From the NCBI GenBank assembly GCA_045599645.1, contig JAZRWI010000112.1, positions 1 to 64,000 on the forward strand: a DNA stretch of 64,000 bases, in the 5' to 3' direction. The stretch is from RUG334 sp045599645. GTDB lineage: Bacteria > Muiribacteriota > Ozemobacteria > Ozemobacterales > Ozemobacteraceae. Of the stretch, positions 18,289 to 28,144 are shown in pieces; the stretch's first letter is position 1, and the number at the start of each line of letters is the position of its first letter. The notes under the pieces are model-generated. The model had not been told where the DNA came from. It was given only the letters and a program-made list of their open reading frames with translations, and did no database searches. Made by a program: the position numbers and the translations under genes.

Positions 18289-18747
18289 ATGTCACTGGAA
18301 AATCATTATGAAAGCCTGGTTAAATCCTATGATCAGTTACGTAAAGCGAATGAAAACTATCTTATTAATAATTCAGGCATAGATGGTTTCACAGAACTAA
18401 TAGACATACGTGCAGCCATATTAGATGACTTAGAAATCTTGCACGAAGAACTAATTAGCGAATTAGCCTCTTTAAAAGCTAATATAGATTACGATTCCTT
18501 ATCCCTGATAGAATTAATCAGAGAGCTTCCTAAGCTTTATCCACAACTGCTACCATACAAAAATAAAGTAATAGAAGCATTAGAAAATCTGATGAAATCA
18601 GAAAACAATGTATCAGAAATAGCCAAGGAAGAACGCAACGAATTAAAAAAGCAGCTTGGTCATGCAAGAACAGGTCAACAGACATTAAATGCCTATAAAC
18701 CTTTAACGGGATATAACGGAAGCCATTTCATAGATAGTAAGAAATAA
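18289..18747 (+). CDS. Small helical protein, last gene of the kinase operon
   Basis: 152 residues, rich in E, L, N and K, and predicted by eye to be mostly helix. There is no signal peptide or known motif. Its ATG lies 3 bases after the kinase stop with the ribosome site (AGGAG) inside the kinase 3' end, so translation is coupled. A terminator follows directly. It is probably a partner or substrate of the kinase; the function is unknown. Confidence 0.8.
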   Translation: MSLENHYESLVKSYDQLRKANENYLINNSGIDGFTELIDIRAAILDDLEILHEELISELASLKANIDYDSLSLIELIRELPKLYPQLLPYKNKVIEALENLMKSENNVSEIAKEERNELKKQLGHARTGQQTLNAYKPLTGYNGSHFIDSKK

Positions 18748-18779
18748 AAAAAGAGCCCTCATAAGAGGGCTCTTTTTTT
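18746..18779. terminator. Bidirectional terminator
   Basis: GAGCCCTC and GAGGGCTC pair around ATAA and are flanked by long A and T runs. It separates the convergent kinase operon and ybaB. Confidence 0.92.
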
Positions 18780-18790
18780 ATTAGCATTTA

Positions 18791-19129
18791 TCAGAACATA
18801 CCAGGAATATTCATACCACCGGTAATGTCACTCATTTCGCTCTGAACCATTTCCTTAGACTTAGCCAAGCCTGCATTAACAGCAGACTTTACAAGGTCCT
18901 GAAGTCCTTCTACGTCTTCTGGATCAACAGCTTCTTTATCAATAACGATTGAAACGAGTTCCTGAGAACCGTTGAAAACGACCTTTATAGCACCACCGCC
19001 AACAGTAGCTTCAACTTCTTTGCTCTTCAGTTCTTCCTGAGCACTCTGTATTTTTTCCTGCATTTTCTGAGCCTGACGCATCAGACCCTGCATATTAAAA
19101 CCGTTTGGCATACTGAATCCACGACCCAT
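18791..19129 (-). CDS. ybaB: YbaB/EbfC nucleoid-associated protein
   Basis: 112 residues with the family layout: MQGLMRQAQKMQEKIQSAQEEL (helix), EATVGGGAIKVVFNG (sheet), IVIDKEAVDPEDVEGLQDLV and a Met/Gly tail. It binds DNA as a dimer and usually travels with dnaX and recR, which are not here. AAGGAG lies upstream of ATG 19129. It has its own promoter (see 19164-19193). Confidence 0.94.
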   Translation of the reverse strand: MGRGFSMPNGFNMQGLMRQAQKMQEKIQSAQEELKSKEVEATVGGGAIKVVFNGSQELVSIVIDKEAVDPEDVEGLQDLVKSAVNAGLAKSKEMVQSEMSDITGGMNIPGMF

Positions 19130-19163
19130 AATGAACTCCTTAAAATAATTATAATAATGTAGA

Positions 19164-19193
19164 ATAATAGCAAATAATACTAATTACGGTCAA
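19164..19193 (-). promoter_or_regulatory. Promoter of ybaB
   Basis: On the minus strand, TTGACC (19188-19193) and TATTAT (19164-19169) are separated by 18 bases. They lie between the end of the giant gene and ybaB. Confidence 0.65.
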
Positions 19194-19197
19194 TACA

Positions 19198-22100
19198 TTA
19201 TCGAAGGACAGCGAATTTTCCTTTAACCATCTTTGCATGCGTATAAAAGTCACCGGTGCCCATAGATTTAACTCTGTAGATATAGGCCCCATTAGCTAGC
19301 TTTCGAGGGAAATTCCAGCGGACAATATTTTCCCCTTCCCTGCCGTCCATTTCTATTGTATCAACCCTGTGACCAGCTACATCATAAATTGTAATCTTAA
19401 TACCTGTTGGGAAATTTAAGAAGTATCTGAAATTTACATAGTTTCTTCTTGCCGGGCTCGGGTAAGGCGTAAAATTAATTATTTCCGCTTTAGGATAATA
19501 TCTGACGCTCAACCTGATATTTGGATTAGTTACAGATGTGACAGTAACACGTTTTCCGAAAGAAACCTTCAACATCTTTGCTGCAGCATCTGTTGTTTTT
19601 TCACTTAACGTAATCATACCGCGGAACAAATCAGAATGTGTTCCATTTTCATTAAGTTCCAGTATAAAGCCGGTTCTATCGTCATCAGAAGTAACTCTTA
19701 CTTTTGTAATATCCTCGGTCAACCAGTTCAAGTCTTCTGCTTCAACTTCTATATAAAGACTTGGATTATTTATTTCATCAGTAACCTTTCTAACAAAAGT
19801 CTTTTCAGAGAAAAATCTGATATCTTTGATTACTTCTGGCTCAGTTCCGGATGAATATCTATAATAAAATAGAATTTCATGTGATGTAAGTTGCGGCGCA
19901 CTAAGCTTTACCCATTCACCAGGATACAGACCCAATGGATAACCAGGAATATCACTACTCATAGTATCAGCTAATTTCAAGCTGCATCTGAAATTACGAT
20001 CAGAGCCTTCAACTGGTGCAAGCTTCAAATGAATTGTTTCCGTAGCTGTTCCTCTTAGAAGATCAATATAATAATCTTTACCGCTTGTAGCAACACTGCC
20101 AGAAGCAACAACTTCGACATATATTTCTGAATTAGAAATAGTTTCTTCTGTTATTTTTTCAGAGAAATTACTATCACTGTAAATATAGATATTATGCTCA
20201 TTACCACAATAAAATCTATAGCTTATCGGATCTATATCCAAACCTAAGTAATCCTTTAACCCTGAAATAGTAAGGTCATACAAATAGCTATTAGAAAGAC
20301 CTACCTTAGGCTTCCAGGTAAGCTCACTGCTTTCTTTTTCACTTGTAATAAGGCTACAGGAAATAGTAGACGAAGCTTCATTCACGACCTTTGTTGAATT
20401 CTTGGCAGATTCCGTATATATCTTTCTTGAATAAATAGCGCTAATATTAGCATTGCCAGTTATTTTTTCATTTTCACCAGGATATATGGAAACAGCAGTA
20501 GTCTTTGTAGCAACATCGAATTTCAGCTGGTATTTAGGCCCGAACATTACTTCTGCCTTCATTGGCGGTGTAATAAAATCATCACCAACAGTTATTGTTG
20601 CCACATACAGATTTGAATTTAACGCTGTTTCAGTTAACTCAATATCCTTAGAATAATTCATGTCCGACAAATGCAGTATTCTGCTTTCAAGTGATTTTTC
20701 AAACATATCACTTGTACTAATGGCAATACCGAGCTGCCCTTTCACTATTTCCGCAGTTTCAGAAACCTTATGACCATCGCATGGAGCAATACCAGTGTAT
20801 AATTCCAGGGACACTCCTGATTCGTATTTAGTCATAAAACTACAATTAAAAGCTTCTACAGGCTGCGAAATACTATCTACCAGATATGTTGTAGAATAAA
20901 TTGAATATGTCTCACCTGCTTTTAAAACAGAAGACGGCTTAATAGTAAGCTTCAAGCCATCAGCGCTGAGACTATAATCAGCAGCAACAGTCTCATCAGC
21001 AGCATTCACAAACTTAATCTTATTCTGAAAATCGCCATCAGAAATCTTGTTTGAAAAATCAAGATAAAACTCAGTATCAAGGTAAATATTTTCAGAACCT
21101 GAAGCAGGGCTGATATTCGCCAATACTACTGGTTTTGCAACATCAAGAACAATATATTTCGAAGGCTCAGACTGAGGAACCAAAGTCAGCTTTGTTCCAA
21201 CCTCCAAAGTTGGCTTTAATTGATAAACAAGCCTGAAAATCTTAGAGGAAGCACTTGTTTCTATAAGTTCTAATGGTTCGTTTACATAGATTTCCCCATC
21301 ATCAGAATCCATGATTACATTTATTTTTTCTAATGCAGTTGTTGATGTATTCTCTGCTTTTATCTGCAAATACAATTTACCACCAGCAAAGGCAGAGGTT
21401 GAAGTTTGCTGATAATCAGCGTTCACATAGTTGTTAAAGGTCAAACCTGTCGGAGGCAAAGGAGGAAGCTGAGTTTTAAAGGTTACAGTCTTACCTGTAC
21501 CTAGTTTCTTGCCCTTAGTATCTTCTAAGTCAGCAGACAGAACCATTTTATATTGGGTTTCCTTTTCAAGCATAGAATCCGGTTTGAAGCGCACCTGATT
21601 ACCCGTTGCCCCGCTAAGAGAAAGAGAGCCATCTATTAGCAAATTGTCAGAAACTCTATATAAAGCGAAATTAGATGTCGTAAGCTGTGATTCTGGAATC
21701 CTACGGCTGAAATTCCATGTCGGCCAGACATCGGCAGGGACATTAATGGCATTATCCGCTGGAGAATAGCTTTCCAAAACAAAAGCACTAAGAATATCCA
21801 GAGAAATTATTTTTTCCGGGAAATCCTTTGGACAAACATTCAATATCGTATTAACAGAGGCTGGAACAACAAAGCTGCCTCTATAAATTCCAGTAGCGTT
21901 ACCTGTTTCCGTTACCATAAAACTATTGGAATCATCTGCAGCAGAATAAACAATTTCCAGTTGATCAGCCTGGCTTGTCATGTCACTGCCTTTTATTTCA
22001 CAGTATAGTGTAACACCAGGGCCTATATCCTGACCGTTTACCACCTTATTCGCATAACCACTGTCTGTATAAAGGTTAAATGCTTCAACTGTCAGTGCTT

Positions 22101-25100
22101 TGGTTGTAAATTTGTATGTAAATGGCAATATTGGCTGACTAGCAGAATCCTTTAATGCAGCAGAGATATAATATGTTTCGCTTGCAATCAGGTTCTCATT
22201 AGGAGTTATAACAACTTTCTTATTGCTTGATTCAAAACTATAGCTATAAGCCGCTGCTTCACCGTTTGATCTGCTCAGCTTCAGCGCAGAAGGCATACAA
22301 CTTGTTAATAAACCTGAAGAAACTAAGACATAAGGCTTTTCATCAAGATAAACACCCACAGTGCCTGAAGCAGGGTTAAGAGAAACAAGCTTAGTCAGAT
22401 TGTTTACTTTAACCTGAATTTTCTTATCAACCTGAGCCTGTGGAGTTATGGTAATTACTGTTCCTTCGGGCAAAGTAACATCAATAGCCAACCGGAAAAT
22501 ACCTGATGGTGGATTTGTTTCTATCAGCTTAACAGAAACACCTTCGTAGGTTCCATCTGAAGAATCCATGAACACACGTGTAGATTCATAAGTTGAAAAA
22601 GAAGTATCTTCTGCCACAAGCTGCAGATAAAGCTTTCCATTAGGCGCAACACTATCTGTTTCTACGTTATAGCTATCGTCGGAATAATTAGCAAAAGTAA
22701 ATACGTTGCTAGGCGGCAATGGCGGTGGTTGAGTAGTAAAGGTTGCCACAAATGCTGTTCCCAGCTTTTTACCATTTTCACTTTCCAAATCAGCAGATAA
22801 ACGCATTTCATATTTCGTGTTGGTATCAAACATTGCTACCGGCTGGAAACGAACCTGTTTACCAGATATACCCAAACTCAACTCACCTGAAATCTTAGAT
22901 GTTCCATTTTTATAAATGGCAAAATTAGTATCCGTAAGCTGACTTTCGGTTATTTTATAATTGAAATTCCATATTGGCCAAGTGTCTAATGCCACGCCAA
23001 CAGCCTTGTCTTCGGGATAATATGAAACCAATGCAAAAGCTTCCGCAATACTTAGAGTCTTCTTGTTAGTAAATCCGGTAGGACCTACATTCAACACTTT
23101 ACCTGGCGCATTAGGAACAATAAAACTTCCTTTATAAACTCCTGCAGAATCTTCGGTCAAAGTGAAATCACCTGATGCACCGCCAGTTACAGAGTAACTC
23201 ATAGCCAGAGTATCCAAGACATCTTTATTTAAATCAGTTGCTTCTATTATACAATATACAGTCTGGGCTGTATCAACACTGCTATTATTATCTATTTCAG
23301 TTGAATAACCAGAATCGGAATATATCTTGAAACCGGTTACACTCAAGGCCCTTGTAGAATAATCAGCAACAACTAACGGGAACGCCAGGCCGGAAGTGTC
23401 GCGTATAGCACTGCTTAAAGCAAGCTTAATCTGATCATCAGTAGAAGCAGAATTCAAGGCTACTGTTATTTCCTTGTCACCTGTCTTGGTTACAGAATAA
23501 TCTAATGCCTTAGTGCTTTCTAAGCAGATATTTGCCTTATTTACCGTTGCAGCGTCTACCGGCTTGTTGGCGGTTATTACAATCTTGTCATTCAAATACA
23601 GATCACTTGTAGCAGATGCAGGGGTAAAGGTTTCGAATATGGGGTAAGGTTCGGTATGTAGTGTCAATGTTTCACTATAACCAGAAATAGATATTTCAAC
23701 AGCAATTCCCCCGTTTATAGGAACCTTTATCTCACCTTTGAAGACATTATCAGCAACACCTGTTTCTTCTATCTTAAAATCTTCCCAAGATGTCGTCGAA
23801 AGATTCTTCACAGATATAGCAACATAATCGATTGTACTAGTATGGGTAACAGATGAAGATGTAACTTTAACCCACAATGTGCATCCAGGAACTATTATAT
23901 CACCGTTGCTCAGAGCAGTATCAGAATAATCGCTAGTAGTATACACATACATCCCAGAAATGTTAGAAGCAGGGTATGTTGTATCCTGAGTTGAAAAGTT
24001 AATTTCACTATTATTAACTAAATTACCTACAAAATCCATCAAACCAGTTATGGTAACCTTGTATTCTGTTGTTTTTTCTAACCCTTCTAACGGAATTATT
24101 ATTATTTCTTTACTGGTAGAATTAAAACTATATCTATATTGTATTTCTTGAGATGGAGTAGTCTGTTTTACAAGTTTAATATTGTTTATTGACTCTAGAT
24201 TAATACCTTCAGACATAGCTATTGTGATATTACTAGCTATAGGAACTTCAACAGTTCCATTTGTTGGAGTCATAGCAACAATATAAGGAGTAGTCAATAT
24301 AAGCTTAACGTTAATAGATGTGGAAACTTCAGAAGTACATGTCAATGCATAGTCATCACTAATAGTGCATTGATATAAACCTCTAAAAATATCAGAATCA
24401 GCAGCTGTTTCAATCAGTTCAATTCTAGCAAGTTGAATACTACCACTAGATATAACAACAAAAGTATTGTCTATTGTATTTTTTGCACTACCTGCACCTT
24501 TAGCTTCTATATAAAGAATTCCATTTTTATTGAAATCACCATTATCAGCAACCTTTGAAGCTTCTGAATATGAAGAATCAGAATAAAGATTCAATTCTGT
24601 TATGCTTGTAGGTTCTGTCTTTGCCTTCTGGGTATTAAAGCTCAGACTCATGCTGCCTTTTATTGGGTTACCTGTTTCATCCTTTATACCGTTGCTTCCA
24701 TATAAAACATTTAATGTAATATTTGAATCAAACGGCAGATTACTTTCAGGAGTAATTGTTATAGTCTTTTTGTCTTCTGCAAGAGACCAGTTAATAGGCA
24801 GATTAGTGCTTCCATTTGTCAGCATTAATGATTCTGAAGTTAATGTTGATGCATCTAAATTATCAGAAAATTCTAACGTCAGCGCGGTATCAACATATAC
24901 ATTAGAAGCACCATCCGTAGCAGCATTTCCCGAAGTTGTTTTTACATTAGAATTAACAAGACTTGGAAAAGCTGTTTTTAATGCAGTGTTTACTGCCGGA
25001 GTCTGAGTAGAATAGAAATTAATTTCATAATTATCAGCAAGCGGTTCTGGAGTTGGATATCCATAAAGATTCAAATCAGACAAAGGTAACGAACCAGTAA

Positions 25101-28047
25101 AAATGCCACCTGAATTGGAAGCTGTTTCATATAAAATTATATTTCTATTCAAAGAACCATTAAGCTTTACCCCAACGGTTGCAATATCAACAGTCAAAGG
25201 CGAAGCATCTTCTGCATTAAGCTTTATATATACCTGAGTATCTGCACTTATTTTTTCATTATTAATGAAAGCATCTGACAGAACAGAATCCCGGTATAAG
25301 GTAATAGAATTAATTGCGGAAGGTGCTGTATGTTCAGATTGAGTATTAAAGCTATAAGAATACGCTGTAGCAAGGTGATTACCAGAATAATCTGTTACAT
25401 TTGTAGATACATCAATCTTGTAAAGACTGCCTGTCCTTAAGCCATCGTCAAGCATTAAATAAATCTTATTCTGTTCCGTTACAAAAGAATAATTGCAGCT
25501 TGAACCGTTACAGGTCAGCTTGATATTTGATTTTGTAATAGTAGAAGGAGCAATTTCTTCAGAAAATGTTATATATGGCTTAGAGTCTATAGTTACGTTA
25601 GCTGCTCCATTGGCGGGGTAACATCCAGTAACTGTCGGAGCCGTAATATCACTGGTAGAAAAATAGTAAATCAAAGGAGTAACCTGTTTGTTACCTGCCT
25701 TATCAATCATATTTTCTACAGTCACATAATAGTTTTTTTCTGAACCCAGAGAAGCATTTGGAGAAATCAGAATCTTTTTATTTGTGCTGTCATAGCTTAT
25801 AGTAGACGCAACAACTGTTGATAATTGCAAAAGCTTTATATTTTCAGAATTTACGCTTGAAGTGTTTAATTCTTCACTAGTAGAAATTTCTATGGCACCA
25901 AGCGTTGTCGGATTTACGTTTACTGCAGCTGAAGCTGGATTTAACGGCTTCATTACAGGATAAGTAACCTTTAAAGGTAAATATTTCTTATTATTTACAG
26001 TCTGAAAAGTCCATTCAGAATCAATATCCAATGGAGCTGAAAGCTGATACTCACCATAAAAATAATTACTGGAAGCTGTTTTTTGAGTCAAAGTCAGCGT
26101 AGTAACCAGACTGCCATCTTTCTTAACATCAACAGCTGTTGTGTCTACTGTATTAAAGGCAGGGTCATACGCATTTACACGTAAATATATTTTTTTATTC
26201 GAAATAACGTCACTACCAGAAGCAATGACAGTAGTACAAGCGGAATCAGAAAAGGCTTCTATATCAATTACTCCTTCAGAGTCCAGAGAAGTGGATGAAA
26301 GCTGGGTTTTAAACTTCAGTGCTTCATCCTTATATATCTGTGAGCCAACAGCGTCAACAACACCGCTGGCTATATTAATTACATATTCTGTATTCAGTTT
26401 AAGATCTGTAGATGGCTTAAAAACAAGCTTTCCAGATGAACTGGCAACCTCAGCAAGTGTAATCTGGGTATTTGTTCCTGATTCCTTTAATTTAATAAAC
26501 GTATTTAATTCAGACGACAACAAACCTGTATTCATGCTCTTATCAAAATCAAGGGCAAAATAACATGTACTGGAACTGGCAATTACTGCCTTGCCACCAG
26601 CTACATTATAGGTACTGTCAAAGCTTCTTACCCCACCTAGGAACTCAGAATTAACACATCTTGCCAAGGTCTTTGCAGGAACCATTTCTGCAAATTTAAC
26701 CTGTATGTTTACTTTTGTATTTAACCTAGGAGGACCTTCTATATGCAGCTTCTTATTTTCAGCCTGCCAAGAACAAGCCTGTGGATATTCAAGCTTTCTT
26801 TTGAAAAAATTAATAGTTTCAAATCCAGAAGAACAAACACAGCCAGAATAATAATTGCCATCTTCATAATACTGAAAAGCCATTGCATATTTTATATATG
26901 CTGAAGTGCCGCTTTCAGTTACAAGAGTCTGAGATATTGGAGACCGATCACCGCAAATACAGTAATTTTTTATTGATTTATCATCACTTATTGTAAAACT
27001 TGTTTCAAAGTTGTTATAACTGCCTCCACTTATACAAGCATAAGTAGGATTAGAATCACTTACAGAGCATAATTTCGTCTCGCTGGAAGAAAACGCAAAT
27101 CTATTTGAAGCTCCAGAAGAAAATGTTCCTGTTTTATAATAGGCATTATCACTACTTAACCACCCTAAATAAACTTTTCCACTTCTAGGATTTTGTGTTA
27201 TGGTCATTTGTGCGCCAGTTATATTATTATTAAGAACAATAGTTGAATCTTTCTTATTTGTTGTACTGTAAGCACCATCCTTGAAAGACAATAAATTAAC
27301 ATGGTTAGCATCACTAAGATAGGCAACAACAATATATTCCTCATTGCCACCTTTTAAAAGGCAACCAGTAAGTCCCCAAGTATCTACAAAATTAGAAGTC
27401 TCAACTGTTATAGCACTAGACCATGAAGAACCATTAAATATAGACATACGCAAGACAGGAGATTCTCCTGACGGCTTATATGAATAGAAACAGTATGCTT
27501 GGGTTTTACTGACAACAACAGAAAATGCTTTCGCACCACAAGTGTCAATATTTCCGGAATAACAATCAACAAACTCACTAGGTTTATTACAAATACCATA
27601 CAATAGGGTGGCCGGCGCCAGTGACATACCACAAACAAGAAACTTATTTCTAAGTGATGAATTAGAATAGTCATAAGGGAACTGCACTATCTGCATATAG
27701 TTATAACGTTGAGTTGATTGAGTCTTATTATTAATAATTCTATCCCAACTATTAATTGGATACCCATTGTCCCAAGGCACAAAGTCATTTGTATAAGCAG
27801 GCACAGGTGTAGTTGTTGCTACTCTGCCAGTAGTATCAAAGGATGCAGCTTCTGGGTATATGTTTTTACGACTGCTTAATGGAGATATGTTAAAGCTAAA
27901 GGAGCTGACAGAATATTCAGTCGCAGTCAGGCTGACATTCTCTGTTACAGCACCATACAAAGGTGTAAGGCAAAAAATCCCTACCCACAAAAGAATGACA
28001 AGGGAAATTTTCCCTTGTGTTTTTTCCGATTTATTGAAAAACATCAT
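19198..28047 (-). CDS. Giant secreted Ig-repeat protein with FlgD-like C-terminal domain
   Basis: About 2949 residues. An N-terminal signal peptide (hydrophobic ISLVILLWVGIFCL, cleavage likely after LYGA) is followed by about 430 residues rich in aromatic and Cys residues. Then comes a long alternation of two modules. One is the bacterial Ig-like Big_5/SbsA type (PA-G-NV then a conserved IT-P strand and D-GN), seen about ten times. The other has the signature L-ET-S-IF-G, seen about eleven times. The last ~90 residues resemble the FlgD Ig/T9SS-type domain (IYDVAGHRVDTIEM, NGAYIYRVKSMG). It probably extends from the cell surface. The exact start is unsure: ATGs at 28047 and 28044 or GTG 28068, none with a strong ribosome site. 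Confidence 0.85.
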   Translation of the reverse strand: MMFFNKSEKTQGKISLVILLWVGIFCLTPLYGAVTENVSLTATEYSVSSFSFNISPLSSRKNIYPEAASFDTTGRVATTTPVPAYTNDFVPWDNGYPINSWDRIINNKTQSTQRYNYMQIVQFPYDYSNSSLRNKFLVCGMSLAPATLLYGICNKPSEFVDCYSGNIDTCGAKAFSVVVSKTQAYCFYSYKPSGESPVLRMSIFNGSSWSSAITVETSNFVDTWGLTGCLLKGGNEEYIVVAYLSDANHVNLLSFKDGAYSTTNKKDSTIVLNNNITGAQMTITQNPRSGKVYLGWLSSDNAYYKTGTFSSGASNRFAFSSSETKLCSVSDSNPTYACISGGSYNNFETSFTISDDKSIKNYCICGDRSPISQTLVTESGTSAYIKYAMAFQYYEDGNYYSGCVCSSGFETINFFKRKLEYPQACSWQAENKKLHIEGPPRLNTKVNIQVKFAEMVPAKTLARCVNSEFLGGVRSFDSTYNVAGGKAVIASSSTCYFALDFDKSMNTGLLSSELNTFIKLKESGTNTQITLAEVASSSGKLVFKPSTDLKLNTEYVINIASGVVDAVGSQIYKDEALKFKTQLSSTSLDSEGVIDIEAFSDSACTTVIASGSDVISNKKIYLRVNAYDPAFNTVDTTAVDVKKDGSLVTTLTLTQKTASSNYFYGEYQLSAPLDIDSEWTFQTVNNKKYLPLKVTYPVMKPLNPASAAVNVNPTTLGAIEISTSEELNTSSVNSENIKLLQLSTVVASTISYDSTNKKILISPNASLGSEKNYYVTVENMIDKAGNKQVTPLIYYFSTSDITAPTVTGCYPANGAANVTIDSKPYITFSEEIAPSTITKSNIKLTCNGSSCNYSFVTEQNKIYLMLDDGLRTGSLYKIDVSTNVTDYSGNHLATAYSYSFNTQSEHTAPSAINSITLYRDSVLSDAFINNEKISADTQVYIKLNAEDASPLTVDIATVGVKLNGSLNRNIILYETASNSGGIFTGSLPLSDLNLYGYPTPEPLADNYEINFYSTQTPAVNTALKTAFPSLVNSNVKTTSGNAATDGASNVYVDTALTLEFSDNLDASTLTSESLMLTNGSTNLPINWSLAEDKKTITITPESNLPFDSNITLNVLYGSNGIKDETGNPIKGSMSLSFNTQKAKTEPTSITELNLYSDSSYSEASKVADNGDFNKNGILYIEAKGAGSAKNTIDNTFVVISSGSIQLARIELIETAADSDIFRGLYQCTISDDYALTCTSEVSTSINVKLILTTPYIVAMTPTNGTVEVPIASNITIAMSEGINLESINNIKLVKQTTPSQEIQYRYSFNSTSKEIIIIPLEGLEKTTEYKVTITGLMDFVGNLVNNSEINFSTQDTTYPASNISGMYVYTTSDYSDTALSNGDIIVPGCTLWVKVTSSSVTHTSTIDYVAISVKNLSTTSWEDFKIEETGVADNVFKGEIKVPINGGIAVEISISGYSETLTLHTEPYPIFETFTPASATSDLYLNDKIVITANKPVDAATVNKANICLESTKALDYSVTKTGDKEITVALNSASTDDQIKLALSSAIRDTSGLAFPLVVADYSTRALSVTGFKIYSDSGYSTEIDNNSSVDTAQTVYCIIEATDLNKDVLDTLAMSYSVTGGASGDFTLTEDSAGVYKGSFIVPNAPGKVLNVGPTGFTNKKTLSIAEAFALVSYYPEDKAVGVALDTWPIWNFNYKITESQLTDTNFAIYKNGTSKISGELSLGISGKQVRFQPVAMFDTNTKYEMRLSADLESENGKKLGTAFVATFTTQPPPLPPSNVFTFANYSDDSYNVETDSVAPNGKLYLQLVAEDTSFSTYESTRVFMDSSDGTYEGVSVKLIETNPPSGIFRLAIDVTLPEGTVITITPQAQVDKKIQVKVNNLTKLVSLNPASGTVGVYLDEKPYVLVSSGLLTSCMPSALKLSRSNGEAAAYSYSFESSNKKVVITPNENLIASETYYISAALKDSASQPILPFTYKFTTKALTVEAFNLYTDSGYANKVVNGQDIGPGVTLYCEIKGSDMTSQADQLEIVYSAADDSNSFMVTETGNATGIYRGSFVVPASVNTILNVCPKDFPEKIISLDILSAFVLESYSPADNAINVPADVWPTWNFSRRIPESQLTTSNFALYRVSDNLLIDGSLSLSGATGNQVRFKPDSMLEKETQYKMVLSADLEDTKGKKLGTGKTVTFKTQLPPLPPTGLTFNNYVNADYQQTSTSAFAGGKLYLQIKAENTSTTALEKINVIMDSDDGEIYVNEPLELIETSASSKIFRLVYQLKPTLEVGTKLTLVPQSEPSKYIVLDVAKPVVLANISPASGSENIYLDTEFYLDFSNKISDGDFQNKIKFVNAADETVAADYSLSADGLKLTIKPSSVLKAGETYSIYSTTYLVDSISQPVEAFNCSFMTKYESGVSLELYTGIAPCDGHKVSETAEIVKGQLGIAISTSDMFEKSLESRILHLSDMNYSKDIELTETALNSNLYVATITVGDDFITPPMKAEVMFGPKYQLKFDVATKTTAVSIYPGENEKITGNANISAIYSRKIYTESAKNSTKVVNEASSTISCSLITSEKESSELTWKPKVGLSNSYLYDLTISGLKDYLGLDIDPISYRFYCGNEHNIYIYSDSNFSEKITEETISNSEIYVEVVASGSVATSGKDYYIDLLRGTATETIHLKLAPVEGSDRNFRCSLKLADTMSSDIPGYPLGLYPGEWVKLSAPQLTSHEILFYYRYSSGTEPEVIKDIRFFSEKTFVRKVTDEINNPSLYIEVEAEDLNWLTEDITKVRVTSDDDRTGFILELNENGTHSDLFRGMITLSEKTTDAAAKMLKVSFGKRVTVTSVTNPNIRLSVRYYPKAEIINFTPYPSPARRNYVNFRYFLNFPTGIKITIYDVAGHRVDTIEMDGREGENIVRWNFPRKLANGAYIYRVKSMGTGDFYTHAKMVKGKFAVLR

Positions 28048-28144
28048 ATGATAAATAAATAATAGCACAAAATCAGACTAGGTACAATTCTTGCTTATAT
28101 ATTTTATGAGCCAATTTTTCTTAAACGTTAAGGAGTACATAACC

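Noticed and set aside
24602..25006. Reading frame of 134 residues antisense to the giant gene
   Set aside because: It mirrors the codon pattern of the real gene on the other strand and has no ribosome site.
27998..28018. Plus-strand terminator (10-bp palindrome followed by GTTTTTT)
   Set aside because: It lies inside the signal-peptide coding region of the giant gene and no plus-strand gene precedes it. It encodes ordinary signal-region residues, so is probably chance.
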